The notes: generated by a model not told the origin, from the letters alone. 64,000 bases of DNA from Theobroma cacao (GCF_000208745.1 NC_030850.1:32914599-32978598); one strand, 5' to 3'. Shown: positions 48,455 to 60,774, numbered from the stretch's first letter. A program made the numbers and translations.

Positions 48455-48517
48455 TCGACCTCAGGCTAACTCAACAGGCTATGAGACCAACGCGATAGCC
48501 AACTGCGCCTCCACCAT
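48455..48517 (-). pseudogene. tRNA-Met(CAT)-like relic, 3' part lost
   Basis: On the minus strand it reads GGTGGAGGCGCAGTTGGCTA, then TCGCGTTGGTCTCATAGCC and, after a short intron-like spacer, CCTGAGGTCGA. This follows plant elongator tRNA-Met in the D arm (GGCGCAGTTGG, an A-box), the anticodon arm with CAT, the intron position and the variable loop. The T arm (GGTTCGA box) and the 3' acceptor strand are not recognisable, so it cannot be a working tRNA. It may also be the head of a tRNA-derived SINE. Confidence 0.7.
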
Positions 48518-48950
48518 ATAGAAGCCGTCAATCCATCATAGCTTAAAATTCTCAATCTCAATCATCCAATTGGACATTAGGCAGTGCAGAGGAAACTCGG
48601 TCAGAGAAATTCATCTTAGTATTGTACAACTGCAAATGGGCTGGTTTCGGTACCCAAAAAAAGGGAAAAGAAAGAAAGGATGGGTTGCTTCTGCCTACTG
48701 AAAACAAAGAAGACCGGATTTTTGCTGGTTCAGTTTGATGGCCCTTCCCTTCCACGTTGGGCAACAATATATTTATGAACACCTACTTCTACAATTCATA
48801 TATGAACAGAACAAAAGTGTGTGTACGTACAAATACACTAAATAAATATTAAGCAAATGAATGGGTGGGGATGAAATTTCAAATATTTTATAAAAAAGAG
48901 ATTAAAACTCTGCCACAAGCCCTTTCTCTCAAAACATATTGAAGTACTGG

Positions 48951-48992
48951 CATGCCATGCTGCCAATGGAAGAATGTAGACAGCATGGCATG
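48951..48992. repeat. Perfect 12-bp inverted repeat (hairpin)
   Basis: CATGCCATGCTG at 48951-48962 and CAGCATGGCATG at 48981-48992 are exact reverse complements with an 18-base loop. The function is unknown; it abuts the heat-shock-type element. Confidence 0.85.
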
Positions 48993-49005
48993 GAACATTC
49001 TAGAA
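48993..49005. promoter_or_regulatory. Heat-shock-type element
   Basis: GAACATTCTAGAA matches the three-unit consensus GAAnnTTCnnGAA bound by heat-shock factors. A TATA-like tatatactataaag begins near 49024. It lies about 620 bases before the NAC-3 ATG, so its target is uncertain. One match of this size can occur by chance. Confidence 0.45.
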
Positions 49006-49363
49006 TGTCTAAAACGAATTTCTTATATACTATAAAGGACGAACCAAGCAACAGCAGAGAAAGTGATTGGATGGTGATGGTGAAAAAGAGAGATCAGAGC
49101 AGAAAGAAGGGGGTTGTGGGGTCGGCTCTTGCATTTGGTCATGGCGAGAAACAACGTCACAAACATTATATTTGAGTAGAGAAACATTAGAAAAAGAACA
49201 TCTAAAATACAAAGTTTGTTCAAAAAAATCTCGATCCTTCCTCTCCATTTTGTACGGTACAGTGTTGCTGACTCTTTTATCCTTTCCATGGATGCACAAA
49301 GGGCTTGCCACGTTGGAGCAATGATCTAAGCCTATAGCATCACTCCAAGCTCCTTCGCCCTCT

Positions 49364-49494
49364 GTCCTGAAATTGGAAAAATGCAAAACGCGGTTTCGTG
49401 GGGTCCATCCACTTGGAATCTTTTGCCACAAGTAACGTTGTTTCGGAGGAGCTCTCACTTCTTACTGCTCTGCTAGACTGCTAGTACATAAAAG
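49364..49494 (+). promoter_or_regulatory. NAC-3 core promoter, conserved with NAC-5
   Basis: The block from ctgaaattggaaaa to the TATA-like CATAAAAG (49487-49494) matches 60775-60902 before NAC-5: gaaattgg, gtggggtc, ttttgcc, aagtaac, ggaggag and gactgcta occur in the same order. The TATA-to-ATG distance is about 130 bases. Confidence 0.65.
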
Positions 49495-49619
49495 CCAGTC
49501 CATAGTTCACTTCCTCTTCCTGCAAATACAACTAAGTTTTCCAAAGCTCACTCTCAATTTGTTTCTCTTGTTTCATCGTTCTCCTTTTCTCTCTCGTTTC
49601 TTCTAAAAATTGGGTGAAA

Positions 49620-51814
49620 ATGAGGAACAGAAAGGGATACCAAATAATTCAGCCAATTACCAATGAAGAACGATTTAGCAATTACTATTGCTATTACCTC
49701 TTCTGGGTTGCGGTTGGTTACTACTTGTGGAAGAAAATACTCAGCATAACGGGGTACAGATTCCACCCAACGGATTTCGAGCTCCTCCATTACTATCTAA
49801 AGAACAAAAATCTCGGCCGTGAAGCTCTGGTCCAAGCTATTGCTGAAGTGGAAGACATATGCGGATTAGAGCCTTGGGAATTACCTGGTAATCCATAATT
49901 TATGTTAGATCATGTTGTCTTAGTAGTTTCAGACACCCTTAATTTTGTACAATTCCATAATGTTGTTTGTGTCTATGCGTTTGGTATGTAGGACATTCGA
50001 ATATACACTCAGGTGATCAGGTTTGGTATTTCTTTTACCGGCCAAATTACAAGTACCGAAATAGTACAAGGATCAAGAGGACAACCAACGAAGGATACTG
50101 GAAACGAACTGGCAACCCTCGTAAGGTAATGGCTAGGGACCTCGAGACCGAGATTGGCGAGAAAAGGACTTTGGTTTTTTATAAAGGGCGTGTTAGTGAC
50201 GACAACAAAAACAAGACCGGTTGGATCATTCATGAATACGAGCTCACTGCTACTCTTCCTAACCAAGTATGTTCTTTCTATACATGCTGCTTAATCACTA
50301 CTTGCTACAACTGTATTCTCAATATATTTGATGGAATTGATTGCATAACTCATTTTGCTTTTCTGGTTTAGTGAACTGCAAACTTCATTTCTATAATTTT
50401 CAGATATAAATTCAACAGCTATTCAAAATGGTTACGAAATGTGATTTAAGGGAAATGTCTCTAAATGGTTTTCGAAGTTTGATAGCATAATACCTAGTAC
50501 TTTTGATAGTTCTCTCTTCTTGTTTTTTCAACTTACATTGAAGGTACTTAGATTGCTATGTTCTTTCATTTGCGTAGACAACTTTCATTCTCTGTAAATT
50601 GAAGAAGAAGTATGGGAAGGCTGAGGTTCCATGCATTGAAGAAGGTCAATCCAGTCACGATTTGCCTCCTAACTTGGGAAATTATATTGCGAATAATGCA
50701 ATCCCGGCAGAGGCCGCCAGCTGCTTTACGGTAGTTTCCCTTTATATTACTGCTGCATTTTCCAAAGTCATGATGATGAACATATGCACCTAAAGCTCTC
50801 CTGATTTGTCTATATATGAAACAGGACCAATCAGACCCTAATGAGTTATTAGCACAGCTGGAATCATTTAATTACCCTGACGGGCTAGAATATCAATCTA
50901 CAGAGTTGTGGGATTCATATCTTGTAGGTGATGTTCCTACGAACGAAGGCTCCAATTTGACTTTCAATTTTGGAAACCACGTTGCAGAGAATGCAATTCC
51001 AAATGTAAGTTTCTTATGGCAAAGTGTCCAAGTAATTGTTTGTTCATGTTGATTACTTCTGATAAAAAACTCATATTTACTTTTGTATGATTCAGGACCA
51101 ACTAAAACCTAGTGATGAGGCACCAATCCAACAAGAGGTACCTCAAGATCAATCTAGCACCAATGAACAAGACAACAATTTTGGGAATTTAGTTCCTGCT
51201 GATGAAACAAGCAATCAACATAAATTAGTTGTCGAGAATGATGGATCTACCATGCCTTCTACCATCCAAAATCCTATTGTTGCAGAATCAGGTCAAATGG
51301 TAAGATACGGCTTATCAGAAATTTTTTTACTAATTATTTATACAATGTGGCAATTAAAAGCATTTATCTAGAGTCGATGATTGTTCCTCTCCATGATTTA
51401 GGACTTATCAAATTTGGGTGGAGCATCAACGGATGAACTGTTTGCAGAATTAGATGCGCTTCCAGAGGTAAATTGCTTTCTAAGAAATTCTTTAAATTGT
51501 TCGTAGATGAGGGGACAATATTGATAAACATGCCAAAAACTAATACTGCTTAACCTTGTTTTGTGATTCAGGTCCAAGGAAACAGTATTGGGCAAGGGTT
51601 TGATGATTGGGTTTCACTTGCAGATATTGGAAATTATCTAAATATACCCAATGGTTCAGACAATCAATCATGCACCAATGAAGAGAAAAATCCAACTGCT
51701 ACAAATGGTGGCTGTAGCTTGCCCATTGCAGGCATGATGGAATCACCCTATCCCATAAATCCATCCAGAAAAAGGTTACGCACGAATTGTGAGGGATTTG
51801 GCTGGGATAAGTAA
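49620..51814 (+). CDS. NAC-3: soluble NAC factor with an extended N-terminus
   Basis: Seven exons (49620-49887, 49992-50266, 50578-50730, 50825-51004, 51096-51299, 51402-51467, 51572-51814) join to 462 residues. The NAC domain begins only at about residue 43 ([20 protein letters not shown]) and continues with [61 protein letters not shown] and IIHEY. The 42 residues before it ([17 protein letters not shown]...[17 protein letters not shown]) look like a degenerate extra copy of subdomain A and include an aromatic hydrophobic stretch. The C-terminal half is acidic, rich in N and Q, and comes from exons 4-7; exons 4 and 5 both open with DQ after a ttcag or acag acceptor. The protein ends near SRKRLR without a membrane anchor. 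NAC-5 is the closest neighbour. Confidence 0.88.
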
Positions 51815-52430
51815 TGCCGCCCATGCAGAAAGAAACACCCCTTTTTGTAATTTTGGGGGGTCTCTAGTAGGAATTAAAGAAAGAGTTTCAGATGAAATGG
51901 TTGCTACTTGGATTTGAACTGGTTTTGTAAATTATGATATTATAACTTGTGAGAGTTTTGAATGTAAATTACACTAGTTTTATCTTTGCTTCAGTACAGA
52001 AAATGAAATTTGGGCAGGGCACTATGGACTATACTATTCATGGTTTCCAATATCATAGCATTAAACATTACTGTTATAAAACTAACACTTAAATTAATCA
52101 TTATCTACTGAAAAAAAAATTATATTAATCATCTATGCTCAATAACTTAATTTTGGTCATCTTCTGGCTCAAATCCTGTGAGATTTTTTATATACTTTGT
52201 ATAAACAATTTATAATTAACTCGAGAAGATGAGATTTTAATGTTACTGTCGACATAGGGAAGACATACCCTTTCTTGGACACTTTTTAAGTTCACATATG
52301 ATATTGAAGCTTAACTTACTTTATTAGATGCTATTATGGCCTGTAATATTGTTACTTTATCAAGATCAAATAAGTTTAATTTGTTTTATATAAATAGAAA
52401 AAATATATTAAATAATATAAATCCACATTT
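51815..52430. other. 3' UTR of NAC-3 and AT-rich flank
   Basis: No gene. Bases 52290-52442 are about 70% similar to 55590-55742 in direct orientation. Confidence 0.5.
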
Positions 52431-53600
52431 TATAGTTTGAGAAAATCTAACAATATTTTCTTTGCAATTTTCTCTTTAAGTATAGAAATTAAAACTAAAT
52501 TTTGACTAAATAACAATACATAGAAAGTGTTTTCCAATAAAAGTGTATATCCGATACTTAAATTTAATCTTATAAATTTTATTTTTATTTCTGTATTGTT
52601 GTCAATTGTGACTTTGGACTCATCCTTATTTGACTTTTGCTTACTTATGACCCCGTAAGGTAAAAGCAACATAATTAGTTACACCATTGTTTAGTCGCCA
52701 AGAATTGGATGGGGCCTCAATTAAATTGGATTCATAAACAACAAGAGTGAAGGAGTTACACCAGTGTCTAGTCGCCAAGAATTGGATGGGGCCTAAATTA
52801 AATTGGATTCATATACAACAAGAGTCAAGGAGTTACCTTCACGTTTAGGCTCCTCTAGCCAAGCCTTGTATTTAAAATAATCTTGTTTCTTATGTCCGTT
52901 TTTCTTGCAAAAGAAGCACTTAAGTTCCTTTTTGATGACAACTTTAAGACCCCTCACATTGACAGATTGACTATGTTCTATCTTTGTATCCGGAAGTTGT
53001 TTATGAGCATTAGGATTAAGTTTTTTCAACTTTTTTATGATGAGTTTTGGTAACAAGAAAAACGTTGTTGATCTTTTCAATTTTAATCTTTATCTTCCTC
53101 CATAATAAGATCATTAATACTTCATGTCTTATCTTGTGAGTTACAAGCAGTGACTACATACCCAAATTCAAAAGCAAGGGTGTCCAAGATTTGGTGAACA
53201 ATACAAGTATTAGGAATAATAATATCAAGCGCTCTTAGTTTGGTTTGATAATGGACCATTTTGATGATGTATTCTCTAATTCCTCATATCTCGTCATATT
53301 TCATCGAAAAAAGTCTTTCAAGAAGAGTACCAATTTCAGCATTTGACGACATTTTATATCGTTGAGCCATTGCTACTAAAAACTCTTTTGCATTAGTTAT
53401 ATCAAGAAGTCCACTTAGTAGATGTTCAGGAATAGACCTCTTAATAACAAGAAAACATAACTTATTGGATTTTTCCCATATTTCAAAAGCGTTTTTATGT
53501 TCTTTAGAACTTTCAACAGTAGGCTCTCTAGGTCTATCCACATTCATTGCTAAGTCTATATCTGTTATTTGAATGGCAAACTCTACATCTCTTTTTCAAT
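52430..53600 (-). mobile_element. Decayed Ty1-copia retrotransposon fragment
   Basis: Three broken minus-strand frames appear in element order. The first (53284-53547) is gag-like (FEIWEKSNKLCFLVIKRSIP, then MAQRYKMSSNAEIGTLLERL). The second (52793-53080) has a zinc knuckle beginning CFFCKKNGHKK, with its last position altered. The third (52430-52672) resembles the copia protease region (LENTFYVLLFSQNLVLISIL). Frames are separated by stops and shifts. Integrase, reverse transcriptase and RNase H are not seen. The fragment lies between the two NAC blocks. Confidence 0.8.
52679..52832. repeat. 77-bp tandem duplication inside the copia relic
   Basis: Two units (52679-52755 and 52756-52832) begin ttacacca and share gtcgccaagaattggatggg and ttggattcata; they differ at a few positions. 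The period is not a multiple of three, so the duplication breaks the frame. Confidence 0.9.
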
Positions 53601-55667
53601 TCTTAAAATTTGATCTAGTCAAAATCTCTATGATGATCATATTGTTATTAATAGAAAAGGTAACTAAAATTTTAAACAATGCAATTTTATTAGAATAAAT
53701 AAGATAATTAAAATACTCTAAAACCATAATAAACATATCCAAAAGGTCCAAGTATATCATCACTTAAACACCATTAGGTTGAATGTATAACACTCGTAAT
53801 TAAGAACTTTTTTCATGAAAACCGTAATGAGAATATAACAAACTTTATAACTTATCACATTTAGAGGAATAACCTACTAGAGCTAACCAATTGCCACACA
53901 CATGCTTTTATGTGCTACTCTCTAATTTTAATATAAAAAACACCTTCTTTAGGTGAATAAATGCACACCAAAACTAGAAACATTCTTAAAATAGACAAAA
54001 ATAATAATTCCACAACACTAGTTGATTGGTCATTTTGGTGACTACAAATTAACTAGCATAAATTAATCTTCCCAAATAACAAGATATTGCTTTATGTTAC
54101 TCATACAAACTTTATGGTATGATTTTATTTATTTTATTATAAACTTAATAAGCATGGGGCATTATATTCTAAAATCATACCTACACATGTGATATAACCT
54201 TATGAGATATTGAGTCATTATACCTTCATTCATGTCACTAAATAAATTTGTTGCATTGAAAAATTGAAAAATATTACATTAGATGGTTATAATTATCAAT
54301 TTATACTCTAACTTTATTCCAATAGTATATAAAATACACAAATATCTAAAAAGAGTGCATGCTATCATTCAACTAAAAAATATGTATATTATTTTTCTTT
54401 TATATGCAATTTAAAAATATCTTACAAAAAATATTTACAATAATTAATTAAATACACATAAAATAAATAAATACCAAACATGCAATAAAAATTCACAAAA
54501 AATAGCATAAAAGGTGACCCATGGCGAATGGAAGAGAACCGTCGAAAAATTGGCCAAAACTATGGCTTGAGTGGACTATACGTACTTCACGCTTCGTCTT
54601 TATGTGTGGGCCTTGTCTCGACGCGTGTTCCACCCAGTTTAAACCTTTAACTTGGTCGAGTCAAACTCAACTCGACCTAATTTGACACGTACGGGTCTAT
54701 CATGTCAATTTCTTTGTAGTTCATGGGTTTCCAAGTATTATTTAATGCAATTGACCGTTCCAAAACTCCATTAAGACTTTGTCTTGTGAAACCCATTCAC
54801 TAAAATTAATCAAAACAACATAGATTGACATCAATAATCTAAATTTTCAAGTTTCATACTCATTCATAATTTATTTTAGTTTTTGTCAATATTTATTCTT
54901 ATAAATTTAATTTTATGTAATCAAAACTCATGATTCATTGTATTTGAATATTTGATTTATTGATTAGAGTTTGAATTCCTCTCCCTCCAATTACAAAAAA
55001 ACTTATGATTCATCTCTATTTAAATGATTCAAGAATTAAAATTTAATTTTGACTCAAAATTTTAAGTGCTGAATTCCCTCGCTACAAGCTAGATTAAGTT
55101 ACAATCTATATATTGATTTAATTCTTGTATTAAGAGAAACAAAAGCCATTTATTTATTAATAACATTAGCGGCACAAAATTAAATTTTCAAATGGCTAAA
55201 GATCCCAACTTAAACATGGCATAATTTATGGCAAACCACATAAAATAATGTTTAATCAGATCATATATTCAAACTAAGATTTGCTCTTACACTAATTGAT
55301 ATACTTTTCGTATAAATAATTTAATCTTAACCTGAAATTCTCTATAGTTGAAATTTGGAATACATTCAAATTGTACCCGATTTTTGATTCATGAATTGAC
55401 AACAAAATCAATATTGATCAGATTAATTATTAGTATTTAGTGTACTTGCATCTCTCTCTCCTTTTTCTTTGTAATTCTACATCGAGATCTTGTGGATAAG
55501 AAAGAAGACTAATTTTTTTTTATATGGTAAATCTTAGTCCTACCCATTATTATTATAAGATTTAAACTCAAACCTACAGTCTTAAAATCCATATTTAATG
55601 TTGAAACTTAACTCATTTTATTAGATATTCTTATGGATTATAATATTATCACTTTGTTAAAACCATA
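53601..55667. other. AT-rich region between NAC blocks
   Basis: No gene is recognised. A GC-richer patch near 54520-54720 may be old transposon or LTR material. No tRNA primer-binding site or clear LTR ends were found. Confidence 0.4.
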
Positions 55668-55928
55668 TTAACTTAATTCGTTTGTGATAACTAAGTAAAA
55701 TAAATTAAATAATATAACTTCACGTTTTATTGTTTGAGAAAATTGCTCTTTACAAAATCTACTTAGAAATGTAGCAACTTGGTCATTCCAATTCCATGGA
55801 TTGGATTGCATGCACCACAAACTTGGAACGTTGATCGGTGAGAATCCCAATTCCGATAAAGCTTTGAATCCGATGATCAAAATTGCCAGCGTGGCAGCAG
55901 AGTCGTGACCAATAAGCTCTTTGAACAT
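55668..55928 (-). other. Possible orphan exon, 86-codon frame
   Basis: The minus-strand frame MFKELIGHDSAATLAILI... has codon-like composition and follows an acceptor-like ttttacag just upstream on that strand. It matches no family I know. The last part runs into the AT-rich repeat and is not coding-like. It may be a fragment of a lost gene. Confidence 0.25.
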
Positions 55929-56156
55929 TCCTGTAAAACACGGTATGCGGGACCTACCAAGAATCTTTTTGTTCTTTCCATTAAACTTCTCGAGTAAGGC
56001 AAATGGAGTTCAGTGTTCTGTCTACGATCATGGCATCTCTAATGTCATTTTAAAAATCTGAAACCATCTTTTCACTCGCTGTCTCCTTTCTTTCATCATC
56101 GCCTTTCTTCGTCTTGATCTCATCATTCTTTCGTTTGTTTCTCGTTATCCAGTGAG

Positions 56157-59105
56157 ATGGGAAGCATCAGTAGCAACAGCGACATAGTGGGATACAGATT
56201 CCACCCAACTGACAAAGAACTCGTAGATCATTATCTATGGAACAAAATTCTCGACCGTGATTCTCTTGTCCAAGCTATAAAAGAGGTCGACGGCCTTTGC
56301 AGGACAGATCCCTGGGAACTACCCCGTAAGAATTCCAAGTTTATTGTTTACGTATTCCAGTTTGAAACTTTAAAAATGTTATTGATCCCGGGGTTTTGTT
56401 TTTGAAGGTCTTTCTAAGATAAAGTCAGCTGATCAAGTTTGGTATTTCTTTTCCCGACGAAAGGACAACAAACGGGTCAAGAGGACTACCGACAATGGGT
56501 TCTGGAAAGTAACGGGAAAGGCTCGTGATGTAAAGGGAAAGAGAGGGAGTGCTATAAAGAAAACTTTGGTTTTTTTTCAGGGTCGTGGTCCAAATGCAAA
56601 ATGGACGCCTTGGGTCATGCACGAGTACATTTTCACTTCAACTGTTCTCGACAACAAAGTATGTTCTTTTGTTTTATCTTGTTTCTACAATTATATTATA
56701 GGTCTTAGCTTTAGCTTGCTTATATTTTTTCATTATAGGTGACTGATATTTGAATTCAAGTTTATTTCCCTTTTTAGTATCTTTCTTGATATTGAATGGG
56801 GAAAATAACTCTACTTGTAGGAGTAAGTCTTGAGAAGTTAATTGCTTGTTCCCAAATTTGAACTTAAACAAGTGGTGTCTGTCTTATCTTTGTGGAATTT
56901 CGTTAGTAATTTTCGTTAGTTGGTTGGTGAGGTGGTTCAATCGAATTGCAAACTTGTTATATATCAACAAGTTGATCAGTGCTCTAAGTCATTTACAGTG
57001 GTTATTGAGGTGATTAGATGAAAATGGTAAGTCCCTAAGAGTAAGTTTGATGTGTGATGTCTGTTCAGCTTTTCTAATCGTAGAGCTTGAATAAAATAAC
57101 AATTTCTTCATTTTTCCGATTTAAAATTTAAGACTGAAACTTGACTATACTTCCACCCGCGCAGGAGGGCATTTTTCTCTGTAAATTGAAGAATAAAGAA
57201 GATGAAAAGGCCGATACTTCAAGGAGTGAAGTTTGTGAGCCAAGTCAGGTCGCAGATGATGGGATTCCTGAAGTAAGAAGCCTTGTGCAAAATTGTCAAT
57301 TCAATCTCTTTGGACTGAGAAATATCCATAACTATTTGTGTTTCTGTATGATTCAGAACTCAGCCATGTTCGACCCTGATGTGATGCTAGCCACATTGGA
57401 AGAACCTGATGGCAGGGATGAGGCTGACAACAACTTGTCTCCTTCACCACAACCAATGATGCGTGAGGAGCATGTGCCATCTTGTATGGATTCAGCATAT
57501 TTGTACGAGTTTAGTGGTGGCCATTGTGGGGTTCAACACCTATCTAACTCCAATGAACAGAGCGATGACTCCTGGATTAAATATTTGGTCGATAGTGACG
57601 AAGTTTATCCTGATGAAAATGAGGGCTGCATGAGTATGACCTGCCCTGGGGAGTGCTCTAGAAAAAGGTCACGCTTTGAAAATGGCGGACTATGCGGGGC
57701 CATTGAAAATGAAGAATGTCAAACAACGGTAAAAAATTATTCCTTAGATAGCTCATGGATATAAGTTGATTAATAGAAAAATATCATTAGAGTATTATCC
57801 TATGCAAACAAGATGTGCAGTCCGTCTCATTGTTATGTTGCTCTGGTGATATTGTTCTATGGATAGAATTTGGTTGCCCAGCTTAACCAAAAATGAAAAT
57901 GCATACCTATTTCGCAAATGAACTACAAAGGTGATTATATAAAAGAACATCAAGGGGTGCACTGTAACAACCTGACACTTTGTTTGGTGGAACAGAAAGG
58001 AAAGGATGAAGAAAGGTGGAAAGAAAAGGAGCGAAAGGGAACTATTTCTCTTTTTATTAAATCTTCTTTTTCCTCTTACTGAAAACATGGTATGAGTGAG
58101 AATGATTTATATCTCAAACTGTTATAATGATCCTATTGATGTTATTTTGTGGATTAAACTATGTTTTTCTGGCTCTAACATGGGTTAAAAGAATTTCAGT
58201 AAGGCCCTGGAAATGCTTTGCTGCATTCTTGGCCCCTTAACCTTTCAAAACTTCTACATTGCTCTGTACTTTTTCATTTCGGATGCTTAATTATTCATTT
58301 ATTTATGTCAACAGTATGAGCAGGTAGTGAGTGCTTCAAGCATGCTTGATGAACATTCTGGTTCAAAAAAATTCCAAGCAATGGCAATGGTTAATGCACC
58401 AAATGAAACTTTAACTTCTGTAGAGCATGATCCCCATGGAAGGGAAAGGATGTTATCTATCCATAATGAATCCAGAGAAATGGATGCCCCTTCTGGTGAC
58501 TCAGCTGTTGATCTGCATTGCATTTTTCATGTTGCTTTAGCAGAAAGTGTAGATTATTCTTATGCAAGATTCGACAATCCTCAATATCAAGAGAGGTCTC
58601 AAAATTTAATTGAGCAAGAAGATGATCCAATAAGAATCACTAAGCAGGGAAAGTTTTCTGTGAAAACAGTCTCCCTAGACAAGGTGTGAGAATCGACCTG
58701 CATTAATTGAAATATGATGATTCACCTACATTGAGGAAAGATGTTCTTCAATTCAATGCTCAGGTTTATGTCACTTGCTCTTAACTACTAGCTTCATTCC
58801 CTTTGCAGGCTAGAGATGTAAAACAGCATGTCCCTGCTGATAATCTGCCCCAAATGGAAAATGCTGTTATGGAATCTAACATGAAGTTTAAAAAGGCAAA
58901 AGAAACCAATAAAAAAGAAAGCTTGCAGATGCACTGGAGTGAGTCAGCTGAAAGTGATGAAAGAGGTTTCTTCATATACCTAGATAAACCTTCATTAAAC
59001 CATACACCGTTAGTGTATTTTGTCAATGAACTTCTAGGCATAATATTGTTTATAGCTGTCATTTATGAATTGATTTCTATAGCAGCAATTGGTCCTCGGA
59101 GTTGA
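56157..59105 (+). CDS. NAC-4: membrane-bound NAC transcription factor
   Basis: Six exons (56157-56325, 56408-56658, 57165-57272, 57357-57728, 58315-58683, 58809-59105) encode 521 residues. NAC domain: [80 protein letters not shown] and MHEY. LPG is LPR here. Exon 4 has REEHVPSCMDS and SNEQSDDSWI, the single-copy equivalent of the unit tripled in NAC-2, and ends with SRKRSRFENG. The final exon ends in a membrane helix, LVYFVNELLGIILFIAVIYE, then a short tail, nearly the same as in NAC-1. Family knowledge predicts membrane tethering and proteolytic release. It is the intact paralogue of NAC-2. Confidence 0.92.
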
Positions 59106-60770
59106 TAATGAAAGAAAAAAATATCCCTATGCTGTTCTCACACCCAATATCCGCATTTTTATCATGACAAATCACTAACTGGTTCCAACACGTTGACGGC
59201 ATGTGTTATCTAGGCATATCCTTTTCTTCACATTGCTGATAGGGCTACCTTCTCCATGTACTTGTATTACTTTAAGGGTCTGTCTTGAGTCTTAACAATG
59301 AATTTATGTTCATTATCTGCATGATTTATATTTGCTACTATTACTTAGGCATCACCTTGATGCATCTTTGTATTCTGTCGGTACTCTGCCCTTGCAATTA
59401 ATGCAAGGATAGCAGATTGGAGTCCCAAATTCTGTTATGCATGTATTAAAGCAAGAAATAAATAAGATATTTTTATGATGTAACTGCAGTTTTGTTGGCT
59501 GTTGCTCTAACTTGAATCTTGTTCTTGGTGCCTGTATCAAATCACTTCAAAAGGGAAGCTGCGTATTAAAGATTTGGTTCTTCCACCCAATCTTGCTGGT
59601 TGAAGTTTCTGGGACAGGCTATTTTCTTCTTGTATTTAAGGTTTAAGAAGTGAAAAATGAACTTTATTTGTATTATCCAAAATTCTAATACGTGTCACCA
59701 CACTAATTTATGTAATTTCCAAAAGTTAAAGCATCCCACTTAGTATTTGGGATGCAGGGCTGTTTATTTAAATTTAACTAATGCATCAACATCTATATCC
59801 AGGATTGAAAAATACCTGCATACAAAATATTCTTTCTTTCTCTTTTATAGAAAAAATTATTCTTAATGCCTTAAATTGTTCAATCAATTAATAACTTACT
59901 GCAAAGGCCGCAAGACATTCAGTCTCTTGTTTATAGACAAACAGAGCATACCCTGCTTCCTCCACAAGAGATTCCCTTGTTGGCTTAATCAGTTATCAAT
60001 TGTTCTCAAGGAAACATAGGAGCGCCCTGGTGTAGTCAATTTTGCCAGGCTATAGTCTTTGTATTGAAGTCAAGCTTACACTCTAAACTCAATCAAATAA
60101 GTTAAGCAAACTTATATCTTAGATATTAAACACTGCGAAAATGTGACAACTCAGGTTCGATGTAGTCATTGTTGTGTCTTTCTTTAGAGTGATTATAGAG
60201 TTAAAACTATGCCCAAATTTGCCCTACTCTTTAGAGTGATTGTAGACAACTTGGCCTTTAAGTTGTAAATATTGTTTAAACATAAGGGTGGAACCATGGC
60301 ACGAGCTTGCTCTTATGGTTATCAACAAATAGGATGCTTGTCACGGAAGATTCTAGACCAAATAATTTCAATCACGATTCTATCGAAGATTCTGGAATCC
60401 AAAATGAAACTCATTTCCAAAGGATTGATGAAATCATCACGGGTGGGAATAAAGGTATCGGCCATAGTTAGTGCGGAACATAACAAACTTACGACAAGGA
60501 CGACCAAATGGTGACTGGTCGAGAACAGTGAAATAGGAAGGATCAAGAAGAATGGCAGGGCTGGTGGGGTCGGCTAGAACATGGAAAGCAATTTCCCTAA
60601 AATCCCATGTAAATAAAATACCAAGCAAAGTATGATAAATGTCGCAAATATTCGTTCCTCACTTGATCACTTTGGTTATGCATGCACACAGAATTTGCCA
60701 CGTATTTAATTAGTATGGCAGATATCAAAGCTCCAAATATCTCATTCATGATCCTTAGACAGGTTTAAAG
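59106..60770. other. Intergenic between NAC-4 and NAC-5
   Basis: 3' UTR of NAC-4, then DNA with no recognised gene. A codon-like minus-strand patch near 60437-60628 has no known match. Confidence 0.4.
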
Positions 60771-60774
60771 ATAG

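Larger units (their letters stand above)
48114..49360. other. Intergenic between NAC-2 relic and NAC-3 promoter
   Basis: Holds the tRNA-Met relic at 48455-48517, a hairpin at 48951-48992 and a heat-shock-type element at 48993-49005. The short frame at 48939-49175 downstream of these matches nothing. Confidence 0.5.

Noticed and set aside
52430..55742. A complete LTR retrotransposon
   Set aside because: Only gag and protease-like fragments remain; no reverse transcriptase, integrase, primer site or clear LTR ends were found.
57729..57764. NAC-4 ending at residue SLDSSWI after exon 4
   Set aside because: A GT donor at 57729 and two downstream exons with an anchor conserved in NAC-1 show that these codons are intron.
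60437..60628. Minus-strand 63-codon frame between NAC-4 and NAC-5
   Set aside because: Somewhat codon-like but with no known match, splice context or start support.
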